Source: a marine group bacterium Sva0996 bin134 (lineage in GTDB: Bacteria > Actinomycetota > Acidimicrobiia > Acidimicrobiales > Bin134). Taken from it: a stretch of 64,000 bases of DNA. Under the pieces are notes generated by a model. That model saw only the letters and a list, made by a program, of their open reading frames with translations. It searched no databases and was not told the DNA's origin. The stretch is taken from positions 186,001 to 250,000 of the forward strand of contig MPNQ01000001.1 in assembly GCA_002239105.1 (NCBI GenBank), in the 5' to 3' direction. This document shows positions 34,890 to 44,102 of this stretch, one piece after another (positions within the stretch are counted from its first letter, which is position 1; each line of letters opens with the position of its first letter). The translations under genes and the position numbers were made by a program.

Positions 34890-34941
34890 ACACGGTGCTT
34901 ACCGGGGCACGACCGCAGCTTCCAGCATGAACTCCAACTCC

Positions 34942-35042
34942 TACTCCTGAGCTTTGAGAAAATCGACCGTTTGTATGTATGGGCAGCAGTCGGCGCGACA
35001 GCCATTCCATACTCCTGAGCTAAGAGAATCGACCGTTGGTAT
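34942..35042. repeat. Two 33-35 bp direct repeats before the PhyH gene
   Basis: Copies at 34942-34976 and 35010-35042 both read TACTCCTGAGCT, then GAGAA..., then TCGACCGTT(T/G)GTAT, differing by a 2-nt indel and three substitutions. A third short match, TACTTCTGAGCT, occurs at 34876-34887 in the end of the HNH gene, giving a near-regular 66-68 bp period. The second copy ends at the TATATT box just before the PhyH ATG. It may be a duplicated promoter/operator or a decayed tandem unit. Confidence 0.6.
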
Positions 35043-35053
35043 ATTTCTTGGCG

Positions 35054-35845
35054 ATGGGGTTGACGGAGTCTCAGCGGGCGAGCTGGGAAGAGAACGGGTT
35101 CTTTATTGAGCGGGGGTTCGCTGATCAGGAGACCACCGACGCCATGATCGAGCGGATTGTAGAGATCGCCCGGGCTAACGCCGCCGGGGAGTCGCGGCCT
35201 GATCTGTTCATCACTCCCGACAAGACGAACGAGAATCCGGCCACTCCAGAGGTGGGCGTTTCCAAGATCTTTCGGGTGATGCGGGCTGAGCCGGTGTTCC
35301 ATGAATTCGCCACCAATACCGGGCTGTTGTCGATGATGGGCGATCTCATCGGTCCCGATGTGGACTGCTTTTTGTCGCAGTTCATCTTCAAGCACCCCGG
35401 CACCCTCGGCCAGCCTTGGCACCAAGACGACTACTACTTCCGCATGACACCTTTGCCCCAGGTGGGGGTGTGGCTGGCCTGCACGGCGGCCACCATGGAC
35501 AACGGGCCGCTGTGGGTCGTCCCCGGCTCCAATGCCGAGCCGATCCACGACGCCGTGCCTGACACCCGGGAGGGCGCTGGGCTGGCTTACGTCGAGATAG
35601 TCGACGTCGCCACCGACAACGAGCAGGTTGTCCTCATGGAACCGGGCGATCTGCTGGTGTTCCACTCCCACCTGCGCCACCGGTCTACTGACAACCTCAC
35701 CGATGGGATGCGGGCGGCCATGGTGTACCACTACGCAGCAGCCAATTCAGAGGGCTACCTCGCCTTCAACCAGGACTGGACCGAGGTTCTGCGCGCCGGC
35801 CACCCGGTGCAGGCGCCCACCGAGCCGGTGCCCATCGAATACTGA
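35054..35845 (+). CDS. Phytanoyl-CoA dioxygenase (PhyH)-family oxygenase
   Basis: This protein has about 263 residues. The Fe(II)/2-oxoglutarate facial triad appears as HQDD (His123, Asp125) with a distal His in the VFHSHLRHRSTDN segment, and an Arg there to bind the co-substrate carboxylate. NGPLWVVPGSN is the PhyH-typical strand between them. It would hydroxylate a lipid or small molecule. ATG 35054 is preferred to a TTG 18 nt upstream. It is monocistronic and convergent with a GH10 gene. Confidence 0.9.
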   Translation: MGLTESQRASWEENGFFIERGFADQETTDAMIERIVEIARANAAGESRPDLFITPDKTNENPATPEVGVSKIFRVMRAEPVFHEFATNTGLLSMMGDLIGPDVDCFLSQFIFKHPGTLGQPWHQDDYYFRMTPLPQVGVWLACTAATMDNGPLWVVPGSNAEPIHDAVPDTREGAGLAYVEIVDVATDNEQVVLMEPGDLLVFHSHLRHRSTDNLTDGMRAAMVYHYAAANSEGYLAFNQDWTEVLRAGHPVQAPTEPVPIEY

Positions 35846-35868
35846 CAAATACAGAGCGGAGGGCTCGA

Positions 35869-36861
35869 TCAAACCGCAGTTGTGCGGCGGGCTCGGGAGG
35901 CGAACGCGGCGGCCACCGCGTCGTAGGCCAGCTTGGGATTGCCCTCTCGGTCGAACAGCAGGGGGGCGCGATCGGGGCCGAAGTGCTGGTCGACCCACGA
36001 GTGGGCGTCGCTCACCCCCCAGAAGGTGACCTCTCTACACGCCTCTACCGACAGCGCGGCGTCGACCAGCTCGCCATAGAGTTGGGCCTGTACGTCTAAG
36101 CGGTCGGCATCGGTGGGATGGGCCAAGATGTCCATCTCGGTTACGGCCACCTCCAGCCCCATGTCGGCGAAGGTAGATACTCCTCGATGGAGGCGAGCGG
36201 GGTCGGGAGGCCCGGGGGAGAAGTCGGGATAGAGCTGATGGCCTTGGATGCCGATCCCGTGGAGGGGCAGGCCCCGCTCAACTAGGTCGGCAACAGTCCG
36301 GGTGAACAGGTCGTGTTTGTCGGGGATCACGTCGGTGTGGGTCTCGTTGATCCACAGCTCGATGTCTGGGTCGACCTCGTGGGCAAGGGCCAGCACCTCG
36401 GCCAGGTAGTCCTCCCCGAGCAGGGTGCGCCATACGGATTCGGCATGACGGCCTTCCAACCAGTGCAGCGGCTCATTTACGACGTCGACCCGGGCCACAG
36501 AACCTCCCCAGTGGGAGAACAGTTCACGGACGTGGTCCCCAAGGTGGCGGCGAAGAGCCCCGGCATCTTCACACTTGGTGATGTAAGTCGGCGTGCCCCA
36601 GTGGGGCCACACCACGGTGTGGCCTCGCACCTGCATCTGGTGGGTTTCCGCAAATCGAATCAGCTCGTCGTTGGCCTCCCACTCCCAGCAGTCCGGCTCG
36701 GGATGAATCCACTTCCACTTCATGGCCCGCTCGGCGGTGACCGAGTTGAACTCGGCGGCCAACAGCGACCGGTAATCCTCGTCGCCAGAAGCGAAAACAG
36801 TGTCGCTGACCGCGGCCCCGACCCGGATTCCACCAGCGGCCGCCAGATCCCTCAGGCTCAC
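35869..36861 (-). CDS. GH10 endo-beta-1,4-xylanase, cytoplasmic
   Basis: This protein has about 330 residues. The acid/base Glu lies in VDVVNEPLHW (near residue 129) and the nucleophile Glu in VAVTEMDIL (near 242), with the GH10 early motif FNSVTAERAMKW and HTVVWPHW. No signal peptide is seen, so it should act in the cytoplasm on imported short xylooligosaccharides or aryl xylosides. Its GTG start overlaps the TetR stop (GTGA), making it the last gene of the fused-transporter operon. Confidence 0.92.
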   Translation of the reverse strand: MSLRDLAAAGGIRVGAAVSDTVFASGDEDYRSLLAAEFNSVTAERAMKWKWIHPEPDCWEWEANDELIRFAETHQMQVRGHTVVWPHWGTPTYITKCEDAGALRRHLGDHVRELFSHWGGSVARVDVVNEPLHWLEGRHAESVWRTLLGEDYLAEVLALAHEVDPDIELWINETHTDVIPDKHDLFTRTVADLVERGLPLHGIGIQGHQLYPDFSPGPPDPARLHRGVSTFADMGLEVAVTEMDILAHPTDADRLDVQAQLYGELVDAALSVEACREVTFWGVSDAHSWVDQHFGPDRAPLLFDREGNPKLAYDAVAAAFASRARRTTAV

Positions 36862-37439
36862 GGCGACCGCCTCGCCGACTCGGTGACCCCGAACATCCGG
36901 GCCACAGTCTTGGACCACAGCTCAGGGTTGGGGGCCGGGCGGCCGTGGGCTTCTTGCACGCCGACCCCGGCCGACAGGGCGTTGATCACGTAGAGCAGCA
37001 CTTCGGGGGCGTCGAGGCGCCGCAGTGTGTCAAGGATCCAGGGGTTTCGGGCCGAGAAGATCTCGGCCACCCCGGCAGCCACGTCAGGATCGTGGCGAGC
37101 GGCCGCGGCCGCGTCGATCTGCAAGAGCCGAAGGTGGCGGCTGTCTGGGTTGATGAACTGGAAGAAGACTTCGATCGGCCGCTCAACAGCGTCCTGGGCA
37201 TCGAATCGAGAGTCGCGTTCGGCCAACTGCGTGCGGATCACCTCCACCAGAAGCTGGCCTTTCGACCGGAAGTGGCCGTAGATGGCCCCCTTGGTAACCC
37301 CGGCGGCTACCGCAATGTCTCGCAACGAGACCGCGGCGTAGCCCCGCTCCACGAACACCTCGGCGGCCATCTCCAACAGCCGAGCCCGGGTGGCCTCGGC
37401 TTTGGGGGTGAGCGGGGGATCGGCGAACACTGAGCTCAT
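36858..37439 (-). CDS. TetR-family transcriptional regulator
   Basis: This 193-residue protein has the TetR HTH at residues about 15-60 (RLLEMAAEVFVERGYAAVSLRDIAVAAGVTKGAIYGHF) and a helical ligand-binding domain. It overlaps the LivHMG fusion stop by 4 nt upstream and the GH10 start by 4 nt downstream. Such tight placement suggests it senses the imported compound or a product and controls this operon. Confidence 0.9.
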   Translation of the reverse strand: MSSVFADPPLTPKAEATRARLLEMAAEVFVERGYAAVSLRDIAVAAGVTKGAIYGHFRSKGQLLVEVIRTQLAERDSRFDAQDAVERPIEVFFQFINPDSRHLRLLQIDAAAAARHDPDVAAGVAEIFSARNPWILDTLRRLDAPEVLLYVINALSAGVGVQEAHGRPAPNPELWSKTVARMFGVTESARRSP

Positions 37440-40306
37440 GGCCCACCTCCTGCGTCTGATCTAGAAATGGCCCGGGTGTCGGTGCCCAGGTAGCTGGCCA
37501 CCACTTTGGGGTTGTCGCGCACCGCCTGAGGCGGCCCCTCGGCGATCACCTCTCCGGCGTCCATGCAATAGATCCGGTCGCTTATCGACATCACCAGCGG
37601 CATGTCGTGCTCGATCAACAGCACCGAGGCATCGAGTTCCCGGCGCACGCCTTGCAGCAGCGGAACCAGGGCCTCGGCCTCCCTCTGGGCCACCCCGGCG
37701 GTGGGCTCGTCGAGGCAGAGCAGTCGGGAACCGCCGGCCACCAGACAGGCCAGCTCCACGATCCGGCGAGTGCCGGTGGACAGCTCGGCCACGAAACTGT
37801 CGGCGTAGTCGCCCAAGCCGAAGAAGCTGATCAGGTCGTCGGCTGTTTTCTCTTGGCGGCGCTCGTGGTGAAAGCCCGACAGCAGCAAGAGGGCTGCGGG
37901 CCAGAACCGAGTGGGCATACGCCGCTCTAGTGCCACCTGCACCGTCTCGCGCACGGTGAGGTCGGGGAATAAAGTGGCGGCCTGAAAGGCCCTACCCAGG
38001 TGGTGGCGGTGGCGGCGATGGGCGGCAAGTCGGCTCACGTCGGCTCCGTAGATCTCAACTCGCCCATTCGCGGGGATCAGGCCGCCCACCCCGTTCATGA
38101 ACGAGGTCTTGCCCGCGCCGTTGGTGCCGATCAGCCCCACGATCTCGCCGTGGCCTACCTCGAGATTCACCTGGTTCACTGCAACCCGAGGGCCGTAGCG
38201 CACGGTGAGCTCGTTGGCAGCCAGTGCCACTTGCGACGGCGGCGAAGGGATCGAAACCGAGCCAGGCATTTCTCGAACTCGCACCGTAGGGGAGGGTTGT
38301 CGCTGGGCGAACCAGCTGAAGAACGAGTCCCGGGCCAGATACCAGAGCTGTACGAAGCCTCCCGGCGCGTACATCAACAGCAACAGGATTCCCAGGCTGC
38401 TGGTCAGCACCGGGATCAGAGCCGAGTCGGGCCAGAAGGCAGGCAGTCCGATCACCCATAGCGCTCCGAGAACGGGGCCGATCACCGAACCGATGCCGCC
38501 GATTACCGCGATGGCCACCACCTTGAACGAGGTGTCCACCGAGAAGAACGAGAACAGCACCGTCGAATAGAGCCCGGCCAAAAGCGACCCGGCAAATCCG
38601 GCCAGCCCGCCGCCCAAGGCGAAGGCCAGCACCTTGGATCCGGTGGGCCACACGGTGGCGGCGGCTGCGGCCGAGGGGTTCTCCCTGGTGGCCACAATGC
38701 GGCGGCCAATCCCGGTGCGACGAAGGTGGGCGGTGAATGCCACCCCCAGCACCAGGCCGATCAGGGCCAGATAGAAAAAGGTCCGCTGGGGGGCGAGGTC
38801 GAAGGGTCCGATGTGGGCCCTCTCCAAGAGCGCCGCAGTTTGGCTGCCTCCGCTGAGGAACGGCCGGGTGAAGAAGAACTTCTCGGCGGCCACTGCGAAC
38901 GCCAGGGTGACCACGGCGAGCAACAGGCCTCGGGCTCGGAGCGCGCCGATGCCGATAACCACCGATGCGGCGGCGGCCATGGCGGTGCCCCACACCGCAG
39001 CCCACAAGAAATGCAGTTCAGGCATGGGCACCACCACGTCGAACCCGGCTACCCCGAGTCCGAGATCGTTGCCGCTGACCAGCGCGGTAGTGGTCAGCGC
39101 CCCCAAGCCGGCGAAAGCGCCCTGGCCAAGCGAGATCTGTCCGCTCCAGCCCACCAACACCACCAAAGAGAGAGCGGCCAGCGCCATCAGCAAGATTTCG
39201 CTGTAGCGGAACGTGCGGCTAGCCGTGGTCACGAACACCGGCACAACCGCGGCTATGGCCACCCCCACCGCGGCCAGGATGCGAGGGTGGTGGCGAACCC
39301 ACCAGATCGAGCGCAGCCGGGTGGGTATGGGTCGAATGCGGGGGCTGAACGAGAAGGCGCCGGCCTCGTCGGGGGCGCCTCGGCGGGTGGTGGCAACGAT
39401 CCCCAAAATGGCCACCAGCAGCAGCACGGCTTCGAACCTTCCTAGATCCAGCGGGTAGTTGACCCGGATGAGTGCTTCGACGATGCCGAGGATGATTCCG
39501 GAGGCCACCGCCACACTGAACGACACGAATGAAGCGCACACCGCCACCACCAACACCCGGGTCATGGTGGCGTGGCCGGGGCTGGTGGCCACGAACGAGC
39601 CGATGGAGTCGGCTTCTTGGAACACCGTGACCAGCCCGGCGAACGCCCCGGTGAGCGCCCATACCACCGTCGACACCCGGCCCGGATGGATTCCAGCCAA
39701 TCGAGCCCGATCGGGATCGGCCGCCGTGGCTCCACAGCCCCGCCCCACGCGCGCGCGGGCGGCGCCGCCCGCCGGGGCTCGAATGGCGCGCCCCCATGCC
39801 GACCACCGCACCCAGATGCTCAGCGCCGCCACTGCCGACGCTGATGCGACGAACAAAATGAACTCCCCTCCGTCGATGCGGATGCCGAACCACTCCAGTT
39901 CCCGGTTCCAAGGCGTGGGGAACCGCACCCTCTTGTCCTCTGCCGAGGCTTCGGGCAGGGCGAATATAAGAGCTTGGGCCAACTGGGCCAGCCCGATGGT
40001 GGCCACCAGCAGAATCACCCGGGGAGCGGTGAACAGGCGGCGCACCACGGTTAGCTCGGCCAACCCCAAGAAAGCAGCCCCGGCTAACACGGCGAGCGCT
40101 ACCCCCAACCAGTACGGCACCCCGTAGCGGATCACCAAATGGGCCATCGCCTGGCTGGCCAACACCCCGGTAGCGCCTACTGCAAAGTTGATAATCCGGC
40201 TCGATCGGTAGATAAGGATGATCCCTAGGGCCAACAGCGCATAGGAAAGGCCATTGACCGCGCCGATGAAGACGAACTGCCGTCCGACCTCGAAGGCGAG
40301 GATCAC
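37436..40306 (-). CDS. LivH-LivM-LivG fusion: two HAAT permeases and an ABC ATPase in one chain
   Basis: This 956-residue fusion has a LivH-type permease at about 1-310, a LivM-type permease at about 340-660 (GWSGQISLGQGAF is the LivM hallmark) and a LivG-type ATPase at about 700-940 (Walker A IGTNGAGKTSF, signature LSTGTRR, Walker B LLCLDEPTAGV). It combines three subunits that are normally separate in branched-chain amino acid or urea importers. A 16-residue Ala/Gly/Arg insert interrupts the LivH loop before AADPDRARLAGI. It overlaps the MFS-LivF gene upstream and tetR downstream by 4 nt each. Confidence 0.9.
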   Translation of the reverse strand: MILAFEVGRQFVFIGAVNGLSYALLALGIILIYRSSRIINFAVGATGVLASQAMAHLVIRYGVPYWLGVALAVLAGAAFLGLAELTVVRRLFTAPRVILLVATIGLAQLAQALIFALPEASAEDKRVRFPTPWNRELEWFGIRIDGGEFILFVASASAVAALSIWVRWSAWGRAIRAPAGGAARARVGRGCGATAADPDRARLAGIHPGRVSTVVWALTGAFAGLVTVFQEADSIGSFVATSPGHATMTRVLVVAVCASFVSFSVAVASGIILGIVEALIRVNYPLDLGRFEAVLLLVAILGIVATTRRGAPDEAGAFSFSPRIRPIPTRLRSIWWVRHHPRILAAVGVAIAAVVPVFVTTASRTFRYSEILLMALAALSLVVLVGWSGQISLGQGAFAGLGALTTTALVSGNDLGLGVAGFDVVVPMPELHFLWAAVWGTAMAAAASVVIGIGALRARGLLLAVVTLAFAVAAEKFFFTRPFLSGGSQTAALLERAHIGPFDLAPQRTFFYLALIGLVLGVAFTAHLRRTGIGRRIVATRENPSAAAAATVWPTGSKVLAFALGGGLAGFAGSLLAGLYSTVLFSFFSVDTSFKVVAIAVIGGIGSVIGPVLGALWVIGLPAFWPDSALIPVLTSSLGILLLLMYAPGGFVQLWYLARDSFFSWFAQRQPSPTVRVREMPGSVSIPSPPSQVALAANELTVRYGPRVAVNQVNLEVGHGEIVGLIGTNGAGKTSFMNGVGGLIPANGRVEIYGADVSRLAAHRRHRHHLGRAFQAATLFPDLTVRETVQVALERRMPTRFWPAALLLLSGFHHERRQEKTADDLISFFGLGDYADSFVAELSTGTRRIVELACLVAGGSRLLCLDEPTAGVAQREAEALVPLLQGVRRELDASVLLIEHDMPLVMSISDRIYCMDAGEVIAEGPPQAVRDNPKVVASYLGTDTRAISRSDAGGGP
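39733..39780. repeat. 48-bp in-frame insert in LivH, flanked by GGCTC direct repeats
   Basis: The expected LivH sequence RATAADPDRARL is split: 16 codons of very GC-rich sequence (Pro-Ala-Gly-Gly-Ala-Ala-Arg...) stand between RA and TAADPD. GGCTC occurs at 39728-39732 and 39776-39780, exactly 48 bp apart, like a target duplication. Inside is a perfect 18-bp palindrome, GCGGGCGGCGCCGCCCGC, at 39755-39772. Confidence 0.6.
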
Positions 40307-42519
40307 GACGGGTTGTCCGGTTCGGGACGGTCGTCGCCCAAGAAGACGGCTCTGGCGATGTCGCCACGCTCGGCTAGCTCAGAGGTAGGACCGTCGAAAC
40401 GGACGTGTCCCTTCTCGATGAACACCGCCCGATCCGACAGGGCCGCCGCGATGTTGAGCGACTGTTCCACGATGATCATCGTTTGGCCCTCGGCCTTGAG
40501 CCGCTCCACTATCTCCAGCAGCTCTCCGATCACCGCAGGGGCGAGGCCGAGCGACAGTTCGTCGATGAGCAAGACGTCGGGTTCGTGCATCAGCACCATG
40601 GCCAAAGCAAGCATCTGCTGTTGACCCCCGCTGAGCGCACTGGCGGGCTCGTCGAGCCGATCGGCCAGCTCCGGGAAGATCTCCAGCACATGGTCGATTC
40701 GGGAGTTGAGCTCGGTCCGGTTTCGCCGCATGGTCCATCCCCCAGTGCGGAGGTTGTCCTCGATGGATAATGGCAAGAACACCGCTTTGCCCCCGGGAAG
40801 CTGCTGGATGCCCATGTCCACCCGGGTTTGGGGCGAGGTGAGGGTGATGTCGCGCCCGTGCAGGGAGACGATGCCCCGCGACGGAACGGCCAGCCCGCTG
40901 ATCACCCGCAGGATCGTCGACTTGCCGGCGCCGTTGGTTCCCAGCAGGGCCAGGGTCTCGCCCCGGTCCACATGGAGGTTGACCCCGAACAGCACCTGCA
41001 CCGGCCCGTAGGAGAAGTCGATGTCCCTGAGGCCAACTGCGGGCAGTTGGTCGGGGTGCGATTTCCGCCGCTCCAGCTCGGCGTGGTCCTTTTCGATCTC
41101 GTCCACCACCAGCGACAGGTCATGGCGGATGTGCCGCGCCCCCCAGATCAACAGGGCGCCCCCGATGATCTTGAACGGGATCGCCACTATGAGTATGGCG
41201 GTGCGCTCGTCGGTGGCGTCGGAGAGCAAACCGGCCACTATGGGGCCGAGCACGCCGCCGCCCAAGAAGATCACCATGATCGACAACGCAGTGGACTGGG
41301 CGCGCAGTCGATAGGGAACCACCCCCACCAACAGCGGCGAGATCATGCCGAAAATAATCACGCTCAACACCGCGGGGACGATCCCCACCGCGGCGAATAA
41401 CACGGGGTGGGGCATGAAGAACTGGATAGGGATGGCCACCGCAATGGGGAAGAACAGGGCGCCCACCCAACTCAGTGCCCTAGCCGGGCTCTCGCGGTAC
41501 AAAGAGTCGTAACGCTTGGCCGCCCACGGTGCGGCCGCGAACGCCAGCATCCCGGGGACGAAGCCGATCATCGCCCTCTCGAACGGGCTAAGGCCCCATC
41601 GGTCTTCCAGGTACAGGTTGACCAAAAAGCTCTGCCCGATGATCGAGAACACGATGATGCTGAACGAGATCCACGCCAGCTTCAGCGTCTTGATGGCCAT
41701 GAGGCGCTGCCAGACGGCCCCGAGCGACACCCGGGGCGGGTCGTCATCCTCCTCCATCACCTCACCGAGGACGGATTTCTGCTCGAACTGGCCCCGGGGT
41801 GGATCGGGAACGAACAAAGCCCAGATTCCCAATGCCAGCGTGGGCCAGGCGAAGATCCAGTAGGCCCACCGCCAGTTGTCGTCTACCAGCAGCATGAGGC
41901 CGCCAACCAACAGCGGGGCGATCCGCTCACCGCCCCGGCCGAGCACGTTCTTAACGGCGTAAATGCGACCTCGGGCCGAAATGGGGTAGGCGTCGGCCAA
42001 AACCGCTCCCTGTACCGGAAAGGTGTTGGACGTGCCGATCCCCATGAGCATGCCAACCAGGAAGAACCCCAGCGCGGTGGCTTGGAAACCCCGGGTGAAC
42101 ATGGCCACGCTCCAAAAGACGGTGGCCAACCCCACCAGATGCATGCGGTTTACTCGATCGGCCATCTTGCCCATCGGGATGGCGCACAGCGTGGTGGTGA
42201 TGAGACCGCCGATCCCGATCACTGCCAAACCGGCGTCAGACACCCCGAAGCTGTTCTGAATCTCGGGCCCGAGGAGGCTGGGGATCGCAATCTGGAAGGC
42301 ATCGACCGCGTCCAGGGTGCCTAGCACGGCCAGCACGCCTACTCCGCCGGTGGCCACCGCCTGTCGCAGCGTTATCGCTTCTTCACCTACTCCGGGAAGG
42401 TCTTCGTCGGCGCGGATCTCAAGCTGATCAGCGTCGGCTGCCTCTCGGGCCGCCTCCTCGTCGAGCAGCGCCCGGCTCAGGTCGGCAAAGCTGCGGCGAT
42501 CGCCCGACGTATCCGTCAT
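40303..42519 (-). CDS. MFS transporter fused to a LivF-type ABC ATPase
   Basis: This 738-residue chimera has, after a charged N-terminus, about twelve helices forming an MFS permease (about residues 50-460), with the MFS motif A variant GKMADRVNRM. It then has a LivF-type ATPase at about 500-725 (Walker A LLGTNGAGKST, signature LSGGQQQML, Walker B LLIDELSLGL). MFS carriers use ion gradients, so an attached ATPase is unexpected. It stands where livF would be, between the binding-protein gene and LivHMG, so the ATPase half probably partners LivG while the MFS half has an unknown role. Confidence 0.9.
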   Translation of the reverse strand: MTDTSGDRRSFADLSRALLDEEAAREAADADQLEIRADEDLPGVGEEAITLRQAVATGGVGVLAVLGTLDAVDAFQIAIPSLLGPEIQNSFGVSDAGLAVIGIGGLITTTLCAIPMGKMADRVNRMHLVGLATVFWSVAMFTRGFQATALGFFLVGMLMGIGTSNTFPVQGAVLADAYPISARGRIYAVKNVLGRGGERIAPLLVGGLMLLVDDNWRWAYWIFAWPTLALGIWALFVPDPPRGQFEQKSVLGEVMEEDDDPPRVSLGAVWQRLMAIKTLKLAWISFSIIVFSIIGQSFLVNLYLEDRWGLSPFERAMIGFVPGMLAFAAAPWAAKRYDSLYRESPARALSWVGALFFPIAVAIPIQFFMPHPVLFAAVGIVPAVLSVIIFGMISPLLVGVVPYRLRAQSTALSIMVIFLGGGVLGPIVAGLLSDATDERTAILIVAIPFKIIGGALLIWGARHIRHDLSLVVDEIEKDHAELERRKSHPDQLPAVGLRDIDFSYGPVQVLFGVNLHVDRGETLALLGTNGAGKSTILRVISGLAVPSRGIVSLHGRDITLTSPQTRVDMGIQQLPGGKAVFLPLSIEDNLRTGGWTMRRNRTELNSRIDHVLEIFPELADRLDEPASALSGGQQQMLALAMVLMHEPDVLLIDELSLGLAPAVIGELLEIVERLKAEGQTMIIVEQSLNIAAALSDRAVFIEKGHVRFDGPTSELAERGDIARAVFLGDDRPEPDNPS

Positions 42520-42533
42520 CTGGTGCTACGAGG

Positions 42534-44015
42534 TCACGGGGTCAGGTCAACAGCATCGCCCAGGGCGACGAGTTCGCCGTCCTCATCGGCATCACCGTCG
42601 AATTGCACCAGCCGCAGGGTGTCATTGCCGTTGTATTTGCCCGGTCCGAACGACAAGAACGGGATCTCCGGAAGTGATGCCTGGGTGAGGGATTCCAGCC
42701 CAGCTTGGAAGGAATCATTGGTGAGCTCCACGCTGGACGCGGCGGCGATCTGCACGAACAGCGACAGATCGCGACACGCCAGCACGGTGTAATTCCAGTA
42801 GTTGGGATCTTCCTCGCTGTTCTCCACCCCCGGACCGGGCCGCTCGAAGCGAGCGTCGGGCAGCGCGGCGGAGACTGTGTCGATGCACTCTTGGGTCTCG
42901 GCGTCCACTGGGTCGGTGGCCAGGTCGAGCCGCACGGCAGAGGAGATGGTGCCGTCCAGCGCCATTGGATCGATCCCGGAGGCGGTCGCAGTGGTGAAGT
43001 TGGTGGAGTCCACCGCGGCCATCTGGATTCCGAGGTCTCCGTAGGTGACGAGGCCGGTGGCTGCGGCCCCAAAGATCACCATGCGGTCGATGCCGGCGTC
43101 GGCCACCTGCTCCTGCATGATCTCGGTCTGGCTCTCGATGGCGTCATCGTCGAGCACCAGATCGTCGATGTTCATGGTGATGGCGATCTCCACCCCGATG
43201 TCGGCAAAGGCTGCTTCCACCACATCGCCTAGCAATTCGGCAGTGGTGGAACCGTCGTAGTGGATGCCCACTGCGGTAGCGCCGTCGAACCACCCCCTGC
43301 GGGCCAGCTCCGCGATGAACGCCTCATCCCTGGCCGTCCCCTCGATTCTGAAACTGGCGAGAGGGGCCCGGGCTCGTTCCAAGAGCTCTCCCTTGGCGTT
43401 CACCTGAGAGCCCACGTGAATGGTTTCGTGCTGTTCGGATACGCAGTAGTTGGCGTCGCCCCGCAGCCCGCCCAGCACGGCGAACACTTGGTCGTCTTCG
43501 GTGAGCTTGATGCAGGCGGCCAGCATCTCGTTGGGAAGGGCCGGGCTGAAACCGGCGATGTGCGCCGCGAGCATGCGTCCGTGGATTCCGCCGTCGGCAT
43601 TCACCGCGCCGACAAGGGCGTCCCATACCGGTTCGGGGTCGCCAAAGAACCCGAACCCGAACATGGAGACGTCCCAGAAACCGATTCCGATTCGGATGGT
43701 GTCCTCGGTTACTCCCCGGAAGCTGGCGGTAAGCACCACCGGCGTGGGTTCGGGGGTGGGCTCAGGCGCCGGTTCGGAGGGCTCGTCCTCCGAAGCGGGC
43801 TCTTCGGGAGTTTCCGCGGCCGGCTCCGGCTCGCCTTCTTCTGGTGCCGGTTCCGCGGGAGCTTCTTCAGCTGGCTCTTCTGCGGGCTCGGTCGGTACAG
43901 CTATAGGGGATTCTTCAACTGCTGGCTCGTCCTCGCCGCCACCCCCCGTTGTGCAGGCGGTGGCGAACATTGCCGCGGCAAGCAGCAGGGCCAACAACAT
44001 TCGTGAGTATTTCAT
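42534..44015 (-). CDS. LivK-type substrate-binding lipoprotein
   Basis: This protein has about 493 residues. The signal peptide ends at a lipobox (FATACTTGG, Cys near 20). A long Pro/Glu/Ala-rich linker (about residues 28-80) tethers a type 1 periplasmic-binding domain (GVTEDTIRIGIGFWDVSMFGF; VFAVLGGLRGDANYC; ATAVGIHYDG). It is the solute receptor for the fused HAAT transporter, 14 nt upstream of the MFS-LivF gene. The ligand is not readable. ATG 44015 replaces a longer frame running into the intergenic region. Confidence 0.88.
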   Translation of the reverse strand: MKYSRMLLALLLAAAMFATACTTGGGGEDEPAVEESPIAVPTEPAEEPAEEAPAEPAPEEGEPEPAAETPEEPASEDEPSEPAPEPTPEPTPVVLTASFRGVTEDTIRIGIGFWDVSMFGFGFFGDPEPVWDALVGAVNADGGIHGRMLAAHIAGFSPALPNEMLAACIKLTEDDQVFAVLGGLRGDANYCVSEQHETIHVGSQVNAKGELLERARAPLASFRIEGTARDEAFIAELARRGWFDGATAVGIHYDGSTTAELLGDVVEAAFADIGVEIAITMNIDDLVLDDDAIESQTEIMQEQVADAGIDRMVIFGAAATGLVTYGDLGIQMAAVDSTNFTTATASGIDPMALDGTISSAVRLDLATDPVDAETQECIDTVSAALPDARFERPGPGVENSEEDPNYWNYTVLACRDLSLFVQIAAASSVELTNDSFQAGLESLTQASLPEIPFLSFGPGKYNGNDTLRLVQFDGDADEDGELVALGDAVDLTP

Positions 44016-44102
44016 CGCATTCCCCCCGGATCCCGTCGCTGTTGCACCCAAAATATACCAGTGGTAGAAAAATTGTCCAGAGGATGTTTGAGAGAGGGTT
44101 TC

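Noticed and set aside
39755-39772. Palindrome in livH as a transcription terminator or recombination core
   Set aside because: It lies mid-gene in frame and has no T-run; a small insertion fits better.
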